A stretch of 60,091 nucleotides of DNA from an uncultured Opitutia bacterium (GTDB lineage: Bacteria > Verrucomicrobiota > Verrucomicrobiia > Opitutales > Opitutaceae), in assembly GCA_903896015.1 (NCBI GenBank), contig CAITWF010000018.1, positions 1 to 60,091 of the forward strand. The letters are read 5' to 3'. Under the pieces are notes generated by a model. The model had not been told where the DNA came from and searched no databases. It saw only the letters and a program-made list of their open reading frames with translations. Positions 17,771 through 26,302 of this stretch are shown one piece after another; the first letter of the stretch is position 1; each line of letters begins with the position of its first letter. Both the position numbers and the translations under genes were made by a program.

Positions 17771-17792
17771 GCGTGCTCCCGAAGGAGCACGC
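17771..17792 (-). terminator. Rho-independent terminator of the downstream TonB receptor gene
   Basis: A perfect 9-base-pair hairpin (GCGTGCTCC, loop CGAA, GGAGCACGC) lies 32 bases beyond the receptor stop and on the minus strand runs into TTTTTTATTT. It separates the receptor from the S9 peptidase gene. Confidence 0.88.
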
Positions 17793-17823
17793 TTGAAGGT
17801 CGGCTACAGCCAATGCGACGGGA

Positions 17824-20607
17824 TCAGAAATCTTTCGTCACGCGGGTGTAGAGGAAGCGGCCTTCGACGGCATCGCCGTAGATGCCGGGATCGAAGCCGA
17901 GCGTGCCGGCGCGGCCGTTGGGCGCGGGGCGGGTATTGAGGATGTTGCGCGCACCGATCGAGAGCTTCGTGCCGAAGAAGCCGTTGTAGCGGAGCTGGAG
18001 GTTCATGGTGGTGAAGGGATTTTCACCCCAGCCGGCGGCGGTGTAGCCGTCGTTGAACCAGCGGCCAGTCCAGACCGTGCTGACCGAAGCGCCGTAATCC
18101 TTGTAATTCCAGGCGACCTGACCCTCGCCCTTCCAGCGGGGGTTGTAGTAGCGGCCGACGTTGTTGAAGAAGCCGCCGCCGAGGCCGGAATCGCTGCCGG
18201 TCTTGATGATTCCCGTGGCATCACCCGAGAAGGTGAATGAGCCGTAGCGGGTGTTGCGGAGCGAATACTTAACTCCGTAGTCCATGCCGCGGTAGACTTG
18301 GTAGGCTAGCGGGTTGTTCGAAGGAACAGAGGCGAGGTAGAGGATCGGGCCGGGGTTGCCGAGGGTGTTGTCGCGCACGATGCCATTCGGGAACTGCGCG
18401 CGGCCGGCGGCAGACAGCAGGTAAGTGCTGCTCGGGGTGACGATGACCTGGTTGATCCGGAAGTCGAAGAAGTCGATGCTGACGGAGAGGTTCTTCACAG
18501 CCGGCGACTCAAGCACAGTGCCGACATATTGGACCTTGGCGGTTTCCGGGAGGAGGTTCGGATTGCCACCGGTCACGACCTTGAGCTGCGCCAGCGGGTC
18601 CTGCGGACGGAGCGGGTCGGCCGTCACACTGGACGTGAAACCGACGGTCTGCGACGAGTAGAGCAGGCCGAGAGCGGGCGCCTGGAACGACTCCGAGTAG
18701 GAGGCGCGGAGCAGCACGTTGAGGTAGCGGGTGTCGGGGAGGCGGACCTTGAGGCCGACCTTCGGCTTGGAGGTATCGCCGAAATCGCTGTAGTGTTCGT
18801 GACGTCCGGCGAGTTGGACTTCGGCGGAGCCGAATTCCTTGATCTTGTAGATCGGCACGGTGAGTTCGACGTATTCGGAGGCGACGGTGCGCTTGCCGAC
18901 GAGGGGCGAGCCACCGCCAGAACCGATGTAAGCAGCGGTGTCAGGATTCGTGGTGAGCTGCTCGTTGCGGATTTCAAAACCCGCGGCCATGCCGATGTCA
19001 CCGGCGGGCAGGGTGTAGAGCTTGCCCGTGGCGCTGATGTCGTAGGCAAGCGACTCGGCCTTGTTGCTGCCGACCGAGTTGGTGTAGAGCGCGGCGGTCA
19101 ATCCCGGATCGGAGGGGCCGAAGGGGTTGAGGTATTTGCCGACGAAGCCGGTGAGCGTGCCGTTGAGCGCGGACTGGTAGGTTGCGGCGCGGATGGCGTT
19201 GCGCGCGACGGAGGTGACAGTGTCAGCGCCGTAGCTAACGGCCGACTCCCAGTCCCAACCACCAAGGACCGGAACCGTGCCGCGGAGGCCGCCAACGATA
19301 TTGGAGGCGACGGACTCGGTGTCGAACTTGCGGACAGGGCCGAAGAGCGCGCGGGCCGAGAGAGTCGTGAGGTTCAGGCCAAACGGATTATAGGGATTCG
19401 TGGTCGGGAGCGTGAGACCCTCGGTCGAGTAACCGATGACGACGGGCGTAAACGCGAAGTAAGTCGAGTTCTTCGAGTAGGTCACATCGGCGAAGGCCTT
19501 GAGGTTATCGCTGAAAGTGTGCTCAAGCGAGGTGTAGTCGCTGATGTAATCGTAGGCCGGGTAGATTTCGCTGACAGGCGCGAAATTATAGCGGTTTTCG
19601 TTACCGATGAGGACGGCATTCGGATTCGCCGGGTCCTGGGGCGCGGCGGTGAAGGATGCGAGCGTCGGATTGGCAACCTGTGCGCCCCCCTTGACGACGA
19701 AGCTCCAGCTCGAGGCCGTCGTGGCCGTCGCCGGAAAGGAGAGACCGAGCGCGGTGGCTTGAGCACGAGTCAGCGTAAGATTCGCAGGGAGGTTCGAGGT
19801 CGAATTTTGGTTCAGGCCCTTGTTCGCACCGAGGCCGGAGAAGTCAGTGCTGGTGACGCCATAGTCGGAGAGATAATTGGCATTGCCCAACTTCACGTCG
19901 AACGCGGTGAGAATCTTGGTGTTTTTCAGATCTGCTCCCGCGACCATGCTCAGTTCGCGCGTCCCGGTGTCCTTGCCGGCACTGCTAAGCGTGTTTCCGT
20001 AGTAGGCCGAGGTGGAGAGTCCGCTGAAGTTCTTCTTCAGCTTGATGTTCATCACACCCGAGATGGCGTCGGAGCCGTAAATTGCAGACGCACCGTCCTT
20101 GAGCAAATCGACGCTTTCGATCGCGGCGGCCGGGATGCTGTTGAAGTCGAACACCGAGCGGTTGCCGCTGTTCGTCAACGCATACGGGACTGCGCGGCGG
20201 TTGTTCACCAGCGTGAGGAAGCGCTGCGAGCCGAGGCCGCGCAGGTTGGTCGTGGCAGCGCCGCGCAGGAAGCTGTTGTTCTGGTAGATCGAGTTGGCCG
20301 CGCCGGAGTTAAACGGCAGGCTCTGGATGAAATCGCCCACGTTGACGAAGCCGTAGGCTTCGATTTCGGCGGCGGCGTACGTCGCCACCGGAGCCGGTGT
20401 TTCGTAATCGAGTCGTTTAACGCGGGAGCCCGTCACCTCGAATTTTTCGAGGGTTTGAGTCTCGGCGGGAGCGGCGGCGCTCTTGTCGTCTTTCTTATCG
20501 TCGGCTTTTTTCGTGTCCTGCGCGGCGAGGGAGCCGAGGCAGAGAATCGAAACAAGTCCGTAACGTGCGGTCGCAGAAGCGACCGCCTGCAGCAGCGGTT
20601 GGTTCAT
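17824..20607 (-). CDS. TonB-dependent receptor (downstream of the pair)
   Basis: This 927-residue outer-membrane receptor has a signal sequence ending near LGSLAAQ, a charged Asp/Lys stretch, the plug-domain opening LEKFEVTGSRVKRLDYE, plug motifs NLRGLGSQRFLTLVNNRR and IPAAAIESVDLLKDGASA, then a 22-strand-type barrel ending in FLYTRVTKDF with a terminal Phe. ATG 20607 precedes the signal peptide; a longer frame to 20784 adds implausible sequence. Ligand unknown. The plug starts resemble receptors for peptides or plant polymers in Opitutaceae, but this is a guess. A paralogue lies directly upstream. Confidence 0.92.
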   Translation of the reverse strand: MNQPLLQAVASATARYGLVSILCLGSLAAQDTKKADDKKDDKSAAAPAETQTLEKFEVTGSRVKRLDYETPAPVATYAAAEIEAYGFVNVGDFIQSLPFNSGAANSIYQNNSFLRGAATTNLRGLGSQRFLTLVNNRRAVPYALTNSGNRSVFDFNSIPAAAIESVDLLKDGASAIYGSDAISGVMNIKLKKNFSGLSTSAYYGNTLSSAGKDTGTRELSMVAGADLKNTKILTAFDVKLGNANYLSDYGVTSTDFSGLGANKGLNQNSTSNLPANLTLTRAQATALGLSFPATATTASSWSFVVKGGAQVANPTLASFTAAPQDPANPNAVLIGNENRYNFAPVSEIYPAYDYISDYTSLEHTFSDNLKAFADVTYSKNSTYFAFTPVVIGYSTEGLTLPTTNPYNPFGLNLTTLSARALFGPVRKFDTESVASNIVGGLRGTVPVLGGWDWESAVSYGADTVTSVARNAIRAATYQSALNGTLTGFVGKYLNPFGPSDPGLTAALYTNSVGSNKAESLAYDISATGKLYTLPAGDIGMAAGFEIRNEQLTTNPDTAAYIGSGGGSPLVGKRTVASEYVELTVPIYKIKEFGSAEVQLAGRHEHYSDFGDTSKPKVGLKVRLPDTRYLNVLLRASYSESFQAPALGLLYSSQTVGFTSSVTADPLRPQDPLAQLKVVTGGNPNLLPETAKVQYVGTVLESPAVKNLSVSIDFFDFRINQVIVTPSSTYLLSAAGRAQFPNGIVRDNTLGNPGPILYLASVPSNNPLAYQVYRGMDYGVKYSLRNTRYGSFTFSGDATGIIKTGSDSGLGGGFFNNVGRYYNPRWKGEGQVAWNYKDYGASVSTVWTGRWFNDGYTAAGWGENPFTTMNLQLRYNGFFGTKLSIGARNILNTRPAPNGRAGTLGFDPGIYGDAVEGRFLYTRVTKDF

Positions 20608-20785
20608 AACTTTAGTTGGGTTGGTGTGTCTCCAGCCGAGCCAGACGGCAGGCTGAGTTGTGTATGTAACAAACTTATCACACAAAACTGGACCCGAGTT
20701 TTGCAATGCTGAATTCCGCCTATTTTTAGAGCGCAACGGACATCCGGTTTGCTCGTATCCGGCCTGACCAAGGTGTCGCCACAAA

Positions 20786-20819
20786 AAAAGAGCGGCCCGC
20801 CGAAGCGGGCCGCTCTTTT
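20786..20819 (-). terminator. Rho-independent terminator of the upstream TonB receptor gene
   Basis: A 15-base-pair hairpin (AAAAGAGCGGCCCGC, loop CGAA, then its complement) lies 37 bases beyond the receptor stop. Both arms end in A/T runs, so it can work in both directions. The CGAA loop and layout match the terminator at 17771-17792. Confidence 0.9.
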
Positions 20820-20855
20820 GAAAAACGCGGGAAGCGTGAGACGCTTCCGCGGAGA

Positions 20856-23800
20856 TTAGAACTTCTTCGAGACTTCGAGGAAGTAGAAGCGACCGATGAT
20901 ATCGTAGGTGCGCTTGTCGGTGTTGTCTTCGTTGCCGTCCGGGATGTAGGGTGCGATCTTGTTGGTGAGGTTGTTCACGCCACCGACGACCGAGATGCCA
21001 TTATACCAACCCTTGCCGGTGAAGGCATAGCCGACCGAGAGGTCGACCGTCGTGTAAGACGGGATGGTGTAGGCGAGGCCGTTGGCGGTCTTGGCATTGG
21101 TCGTCGATTGGCCCGCGAAGAGCGAGCCGGCATCCACCACCGTCGGGATGTAGGAAATCAACAGCGAGGTATTGAAACCACGGTACTGCCAAAGACCCGA
21201 ATAGTTAATCTTGTATCCGGGCAGCACGCCGTTGGCGCCACCGAGGCCGTAAGTGCTGCTCGTCTCCTGACGCGCATACTGCTGGTTGCCGGCGGTCGGC
21301 GTCGGCCGGAACTTGTAATTAAACAGCACGTTGGCGTTGGCGCCCACTGAGAGTTTGCCGTAGGACTGCATGATGGAGGATGGCACCTCGTAGTTCACGC
21401 CGAGGTCGAGACCGTCGGTGTATTGCTCACCGGACGGATTATGTTGCACGGAAATGCCGCCAATGTTGGTCGACGTAACCTGATTCGGCGCGGTGGATGT
21501 CATCTTGGAGCCGTCGGCAAAAAGGAACGTCGACGCGTATTGGGAAGCCGAGCCCTTGGCGTTGAGATCGGCATAGATGCCGGTGTAGTCAATGCCGCCC
21601 ACTTTGTCTTCCTTGACGAAGTAGTAGTCGAGGTTCAGCGACAGGCCCTTGATTTCCTTCGGCGAGTAAACGACACCAAGCGTGCGACTGATAGAGTTCG
21701 AAGGCTGAAGGTTCGGATTGGAGAGTTCCAGCGTGTTACCACCGAACTGGCCAGTCGCGAACTTGCCGGGAACCGCGCCACCCGAAGTGGTGATCGTGCC
21801 GAGCGGCACGGTAAAGGTGGGCGAGTTGCCGCCCGCCGGGCCGTAAAGGCTGTAAATCGTCGGTGCAATGAAACCCTTGGCATACGTGCCGCGAATCGTC
21901 AGGTCACGGTCAAGCGGCTGCCACTTGAAGCCCAGCTTCGGCACTTTGTCCGTGGCGTTAGAGCTGAGTTTCTCGTAGCGACCCGAAGCACTGAGGTCCA
22001 GAAGGTAGGCACCTGGGAAGCGGTAGGAGCCTCCGAAGACAGGGATGTTGACCTCGGCGAACGCGGAGCGCGTAGAGCGGCTGCCACCCGCGAAGGTGTT
22101 CGCGACACCATAGCCGAGAGCCAAGCCTTGGGCATAGAGGCCGTCCACCGAGGCGGACAACGTCTCACGACGGTACTCGAGACCGGTCGCGAAGGCGAGT
22201 TTGCCAGCCGGCAACTCAAACGGCGTGCCGCGGAAGAGTAAGTTGAACTGATTGAGCTGGGTCGTGCCCCATTGGAAAAGCACGGTGCTGAGGGCGGCAA
22301 TGTCGCGCGGGTCCTGCTGAAAGCCTTGGACCGAAAAATAATTCCAGACCGGCAGGTTGTTGCCCGAGGCATCTGTGTAGACCGAGAGCGGACGGCCGGA
22401 GGAATCGTAAACGTAAGCGGTGCCCGCCGCATTGGTCTGTGGCTTGAGAAGCTGGTTCATCACTGAACCGTTCGCACCACCGTAAGTTTGGAACGTGGCG
22501 GTGGCGCGACTGTAAGTGCTGTCGATCTGCCAGCTGTAGTTTTCGTTAATGTCGCCTTTAAGGCCGGCCACCAAGCGATAGGTTTCTGTCGAGTCGTTGG
22601 AATAGCGATTGCCAATGTCGACCAAGCGCGTGCGGACACCCGGGTCACCCGTGAAGCCCAGGCCGATGTTAATCCCAAAGAGATTATAGGGATTGTTGGC
22701 CGGGATAATGAGGCTGTTCGCGCCAACACCCGCGAGCGGGGACGGGGCGAGCACGGTGCCATTGTTGATCGTCTCGGCGTAGAGTCCGTCGGCAAAAAAC
22801 ACGAGGCTCTTGCCGTAGATTTCGTGCTCGCCGTTGAGCACGAACTGGCGGCGATCGGTCGGCACAATCGTGGCCGTGCCAAACTGGGTCGTGTTCAGGA
22901 TCGTTACGCCGCCACCGGAAGCGACAGAGAGGGGGGTGGTGAGCGTGGAGATGTAGATGCCCGCGGCGGTAAGCTGCGCGAGCGTCTGGGCCGGAGCATT
23001 CGGATTGGTCTTTGCCGGGGGCGAGACCAGCGAAGCGTTGTAACCGGGAGCGCCTTTCGCGAGCGGCGAGCCCGCCAGAATGAAGTTACCTACGCGACCT
23101 TGGTAGCTGCCGCTGTAATAGCTCGGTAATGCAGCCGATGCGCCGGCAGCATTGAGGCCCGCGACATCGAGGCTGGCGACGGAACGTGCGTTCGACGAGA
23201 GCTGGTCGTTGCGGTAGTAATTCAAACCAACCGTAATCGACGTCCCTTCCTTCGAAACGCCCCCGATCAAACTGGCGTTCAGAGTTGTGTAGTCACGCTT
23301 ACCGGTCATCCCGTAGCGCGTGCTGGCCTCGAAGCCATTGTAGTCCTTCTTGAGGATTACGTTCACGACACCGGCGATGGCATCCGAGCCATAGAGGGTC
23401 GAGGCACCGTCCTTGAGGATTTCAATACGATCAATCATCCCGATCGGAATGGTGTTGAGATCGACGAGGGCACCGTTTTGGAACGGCGAACCCGTCATGC
23501 GGCGACCATTCACCAAAACGAGTGTGGTCAGGTTGCGCAGAGCGACGTAGGATTCGCCACCGCCACCGTTGTTGGTCTCAGTGCTGACGTTACCGTTGCC
23601 CTGGAAGTCAGGATTGAACTTCTTGAGGAGCTGACTGACATCCGTCGAGCCCGTCGAGCGGATGGTCTTGCTGTTGACGACGTCGACCGGGCTGGGGCCA
23701 ACCAGTTCAGAGACTTTGATCATGGAGCCCGTGACTTCGAATTTTTCGAGGGTCACGGTGGTGTCGGGAGCGGCCGCCGGGGCGCTCGTTTGAGCGAGGC

Positions 23801-23879
23801 CGGCATTGGCCGCGAGGAGGGCAGCGAGGGTCGCGAAAAGCGACGACGCAGCCGCAAACTTCCGCGTGCGGATGTTCAT
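20856..23879 (-). CDS. TonB-dependent receptor (upstream of the pair)
   Basis: The 1007-residue receptor has a signal peptide (SLFATLAALLAANAGLAQ), the opening TVTLEKFEVTGSMIKV, plug motifs RNLTTLVLVNGRRM and IDRIEILKDGASTLYGSDA, and a barrel ending RFYFLEVSKKF with a terminal Phe. The start at ATG 23879 begins the signal peptide; 30 further in-frame codons upstream are rejected. It lies 248 bases upstream of a second receptor with the same architecture, and both are followed by an S9 peptidase gene, giving a three-gene same-strand array. The intergenic terminators suggest separate transcription. Confidence 0.93.
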   Translation of the reverse strand: MNIRTRKFAAASSLFATLAALLAANAGLAQTSAPAAAPDTTVTLEKFEVTGSMIKVSELVGPSPVDVVNSKTIRSTGSTDVSQLLKKFNPDFQGNGNVSTETNNGGGGESYVALRNLTTLVLVNGRRMTGSPFQNGALVDLNTIPIGMIDRIEILKDGASTLYGSDAIAGVVNVILKKDYNGFEASTRYGMTGKRDYTTLNASLIGGVSKEGTSITVGLNYYRNDQLSSNARSVASLDVAGLNAAGASAALPSYYSGSYQGRVGNFILAGSPLAKGAPGYNASLVSPPAKTNPNAPAQTLAQLTAAGIYISTLTTPLSVASGGGVTILNTTQFGTATIVPTDRRQFVLNGEHEIYGKSLVFFADGLYAETINNGTVLAPSPLAGVGANSLIIPANNPYNLFGINIGLGFTGDPGVRTRLVDIGNRYSNDSTETYRLVAGLKGDINENYSWQIDSTYSRATATFQTYGGANGSVMNQLLKPQTNAAGTAYVYDSSGRPLSVYTDASGNNLPVWNYFSVQGFQQDPRDIAALSTVLFQWGTTQLNQFNLLFRGTPFELPAGKLAFATGLEYRRETLSASVDGLYAQGLALGYGVANTFAGGSRSTRSAFAEVNIPVFGGSYRFPGAYLLDLSASGRYEKLSSNATDKVPKLGFKWQPLDRDLTIRGTYAKGFIAPTIYSLYGPAGGNSPTFTVPLGTITTSGGAVPGKFATGQFGGNTLELSNPNLQPSNSISRTLGVVYSPKEIKGLSLNLDYYFVKEDKVGGIDYTGIYADLNAKGSASQYASTFLFADGSKMTSTAPNQVTSTNIGGISVQHNPSGEQYTDGLDLGVNYEVPSSIMQSYGKLSVGANANVLFNYKFRPTPTAGNQQYARQETSSTYGLGGANGVLPGYKINYSGLWQYRGFNTSLLISYIPTVVDAGSLFAGQSTTNAKTANGLAYTIPSYTTVDLSVGYAFTGKGWYNGISVVGGVNNLTNKIAPYIPDGNEDNTDKRTYDIIGRFYFLEVSKKF

Positions 23880-24039
23880 GGTAGTTATCAGTTGGTTGTG
23901 GTAAGGCCAAGGCGGCTTGCGCCGCTTTCGCTTAGGACTAGGCGAACAGATGTGGTCCCGTCGGGGCAAGTGAAATTATGGTTACATCCATTGCCTTGCG
24001 GGGCTTGCCAACGCCGCTGGATCGCGCCCTTTTGTCTCA

Positions 24040-25047
24040 GTGAAAGAGCTGTCCGCCATCGTCAAAATCCTGATCGACTCGGGAACCGGGGCATCGGTTT
24101 TGGCCACTCTGACATCCGCGGAGGGCTCGTCCTACCGCCGACCCGGAGCCCGACTGTTGATTACGAATGATGGCAAGCGCCTCGGATCGATCAGCGGGGG
24201 ATGCCTGGAGGAGGACGTCGTCGCGCGAGCCCGCACCGTGATGTCCACCGGCCGCGCCGAGATTGTGATCTACGACACCACGACCGAAAACGACCTGGTG
24301 TGGGGCGTCGGGCTCGGCTGCCACGGCGTCGTCAAGGTCTTGATCGAAAAACTGCCCTCTCGGCCGGCCTGGGCGGTCACGCTCGCCGAAAATTTCGCCG
24401 CCCGACGCTCCACCCTGCTGGCGGTGCTGCATGAAACGGCCAATCCAGCCCAGCTCGGCACGCGGATCGCCAGCGGGTCGGGTGACCCGGTCACCGCCAC
24501 GGCGTCCGGCGGCGTTTTCCTCAACGTCGTCCCCCCTCCCACCTCGCTCGTGATTTTCGGCGCCGGTGACGACGCGCAACCGCTCGCCAGCCTCGCCCAC
24601 GAACTCGGCTGGCACATCACCATCGCCGATCCGCGGCCGGCCTTTGCGACCGCCGCGCGTTTTCCGAACGCCGATCGGCTGCTCATCGCGCCCACCGCCG
24701 AACTCGTTGATCGCGCCGCGCCCGACGCCGCCACGCTCGCGGTCGTGATGACGCACCACTACGTGCATGACGTGCCGTTGCTCCGCGCGCTGCTCACCCT
24801 TCCACTCGCCTACCTGGGCTTGCTCGGTCCTAGAAAGCGCGCCGAAAAAATCCTCTCCGACCTCGCCGCCGAAGGCGTCGCGGTCGCGGATGCCGCGCGC
24901 GCCCGGCTGCATGCTCCCATCGGCCTCGACCTCGGCGCTGATTCGCCGGAACAGGTCGCCCTCGCCATCGTCGCCGAGATCCAAGCCGTGCTCACCGGCC
25001 GCGATGCCCGCCCCTTGCGCGAACGCGCCCGCCCGATCCATGAATGA
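24040..25047 (+). CDS. XdhC/CoxI family molybdo-enzyme maturation protein
   Basis: The 335-residue protein has the N-terminal XdhC_CoxI domain with SSYRRPGARLL and the conserved ISGGCLEEDVV cysteine motif (about residues 50-60), and a C-terminal Rossmann-like domain with VIFGAGDDAQPLASLA and LGLLGPRKRAEKIL. Family members bind molybdenum cofactor and help insert or sulfurate it in xanthine-dehydrogenase-type enzymes. The start is GTG 24040. The next gene overlaps by eight bases and encodes a MocA-like nucleotidyltransferase, so the two form a cofactor pair. No xanthine dehydrogenase subunit is in this window. Confidence 0.92.
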   Translation: MKELSAIVKILIDSGTGASVLATLTSAEGSSYRRPGARLLITNDGKRLGSISGGCLEEDVVARARTVMSTGRAEIVIYDTTTENDLVWGVGLGCHGVVKVLIEKLPSRPAWAVTLAENFAARRSTLLAVLHETANPAQLGTRIASGSGDPVTATASGGVFLNVVPPPTSLVIFGAGDDAQPLASLAHELGWHITIADPRPAFATAARFPNADRLLIAPTAELVDRAAPDAATLAVVMTHHYVHDVPLLRALLTLPLAYLGLLGPRKRAEKILSDLAAEGVAVADAARARLHAPIGLDLGADSPEQVALAIVAEIQAVLTGRDARPLRERARPIHE

Positions 25048-25654
25048 GCCGGCTGCCGCGTTTCGCTTCGGGCTCGTGATTCTCGCCGCCGGCGAATCGG
25101 CGCGCATGGGCTCGCCGAAACAACTGCTCCCGCTCGACGGCCAACCACTGCTCGTTCACACGATCGAAGCCGCCCTCGCCTCCGCCGCGTGGCCGATCGT
25201 GGTCGTGCTCGGCGCCCACGCGGAGAAAATCAAGCCCGTCCTCGCACGCCTGCCCGTGCTCATCGTCGAAAATCCCACCTGGTCGGAAGGCATGGCATCC
25301 TCATTGCGTCTCGGCGTCGCCACGCTCCAACAATTTTCGCGCCAGCTCGACGCCGCCCTCGTCGCCCTCTGCGATCAGCCCGCATTTTCCGCCGACACCA
25401 TTGCGCACCTCGTCGCCGCCCAGCGCGCCACCCGCCGCAGCATCGTCGCCGCGCGCTACGCCGGCCGCAATGCCGCGCCCGCGCTTTTCCTCCGCGAGCA
25501 CTTTCCCGTGCTCACGGCGCTGACCGGCGAGTCCGGCGCGCGAACGCTGCTCAACGATTCCCCCGAGCGCGTCGCCGCGATCGATCTGCCGGCGCTCGCG
25601 CTCGATCTCGACACGCCGGCCGACTACGCCGCGCTGAAAAAAGCCAAGAACTAG
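25040..25654 (+). CDS. MocA-like molybdenum cofactor cytidylyltransferase
   Basis: The 204-residue nucleotidyltransferase has the sugar-nucleotide-type signature LAAGESARMGSPKQLLP near residue 16 and the metal-binding ALCDQPAF at about residue 112. Proteins of this type add CMP or GMP to molybdopterin. ATG 25040 overlaps the XdhC stop (ATGAATGA), indicating translational coupling; the frame stays open far upstream but without family similarity. The end at LDTPADYAAL is typical of the family. Confidence 0.9.
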   Translation: MNEPAAAFRFGLVILAAGESARMGSPKQLLPLDGQPLLVHTIEAALASAAWPIVVVLGAHAEKIKPVLARLPVLIVENPTWSEGMASSLRLGVATLQQFSRQLDAALVALCDQPAFSADTIAHLVAAQRATRRSIVAARYAGRNAAPALFLREHFPVLTALTGESGARTLLNDSPERVAAIDLPALALDLDTPADYAALKKAKN

Positions 25655-25655
25655 A

Positions 25656-25741
25656 TTTAACCGCAGATAACGACGATGGCGCGGATAGCAAAAGGTGCTC
25701 CTGCCTTTGTCCGCGTAATCCGCGTAATCCGCGGTCAAAAA
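25656..25741. repeat. Intergenic inverted repeat with an ATCCGCGTA tandem
   Basis: The segment starts TTTAACCGCAGATAACG and ends AATCCGCGGTCAAAA, so the ends are imperfect inverted copies. The right arm has two tandem copies of ATCCGCGTA or its near match. It fills the gap between the MocA-like gene and the next gene. It looks like a dispersed, possibly mobile, non-coding element. Confidence 0.7.
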
Positions 25742-25749
25742 ATAGCGCC

Positions 25750-26223
25750 ATGAAAAAACTCCTGTTTGTCCTCGCACTGCTCGCTCCGCTCTCGTTTCAA
25801 GCCGCGCCCGACAAGGAAAAATTGAAGCACGAAGTCGCCGCGATGGAGGATGTGTTTTGCGCGATGGCACAGGAAAAGGGACTGCTCGCCGCGTTCTCGC
25901 ATTTCGCCGCCCCCGACGTCGCATTCATCGACACCGATCCGCGAAAATTCCGCGGCCAAGCCGCCGTCGTCGAGCGCATCGGCCCCGATCAACCGGGTGA
26001 GAAGCTGACGTGGGCGGCCTCGTTCACGGACGTTGCTGACGACGGCACGCTCGGCTACAACTACGGCCGCTACGAGTCGCGCCACCCCGGCCCCGACGGC
26101 AAGGACGTCGTGCGCGGCGGCTGGTTTCTCACGATTTGGAAGAAGCAGCCCGACGGCTCGTGGCGCTACGTGATGGACAATGGCGCACCGGATCGGCCGC
26201 CGCCTCCGCCGAAGAAATCCTAG
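25750..26223 (+). CDS. Secreted NTF2/SnoaL-like small protein
   Basis: The 157-residue protein has a signal peptide (KKLLFVLALLAPLSFQA) and a compact alpha+beta domain. The stretch HFAAPDVAFIDTDPRKFRG with a later RYESRHPGPDGK and GGWFLTIWKKQPDGSWRYV resembles DUF4440/SnoaL-like folds, which are often non-catalytic binding domains. The C-terminus is proline-rich. Function unknown. ATG 25750 is chosen for the signal peptide. Confidence 0.75.
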   Translation: MKKLLFVLALLAPLSFQAAPDKEKLKHEVAAMEDVFCAMAQEKGLLAAFSHFAAPDVAFIDTDPRKFRGQAAVVERIGPDQPGEKLTWAASFTDVADDGTLGYNYGRYESRHPGPDGKDVVRGGWFLTIWKKQPDGSWRYVMDNGAPDRPPPPPKKS

Positions 26224-26232
26224 GACAGATTT

Positions 26233-26281
26233 TGTGGGTCGAGCTTTATGCCCGACATGTCGGGGATAAACCCGACCTACA
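26233..26281. repeat. REP-like 24-base inverted repeat
   Basis: Two nearly perfect arms meet at a central ACATGT: TGTGGGTCGAGCTTTATGCC on the left and its complement with a few mismatches on the right, ending CCCGACCTACA. It lies between convergent genes (NTF2-like and purK), where it could fold into a strong hairpin in both transcripts. Confidence 0.8.
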
Positions 26282-26302
26282 CTGTCCGGGCCGCGAACGG
26301 GC

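Noticed and set aside
15681-20712. Two very long plus-strand frames (about 750 and 727 codons) opposite the S9 peptidase and receptor genes
   Set aside because: They are antisense to clearly coding genes, have Arg/Gly/Val-rich composition and no domain; high-GC codon bias leaves such frames open by chance.
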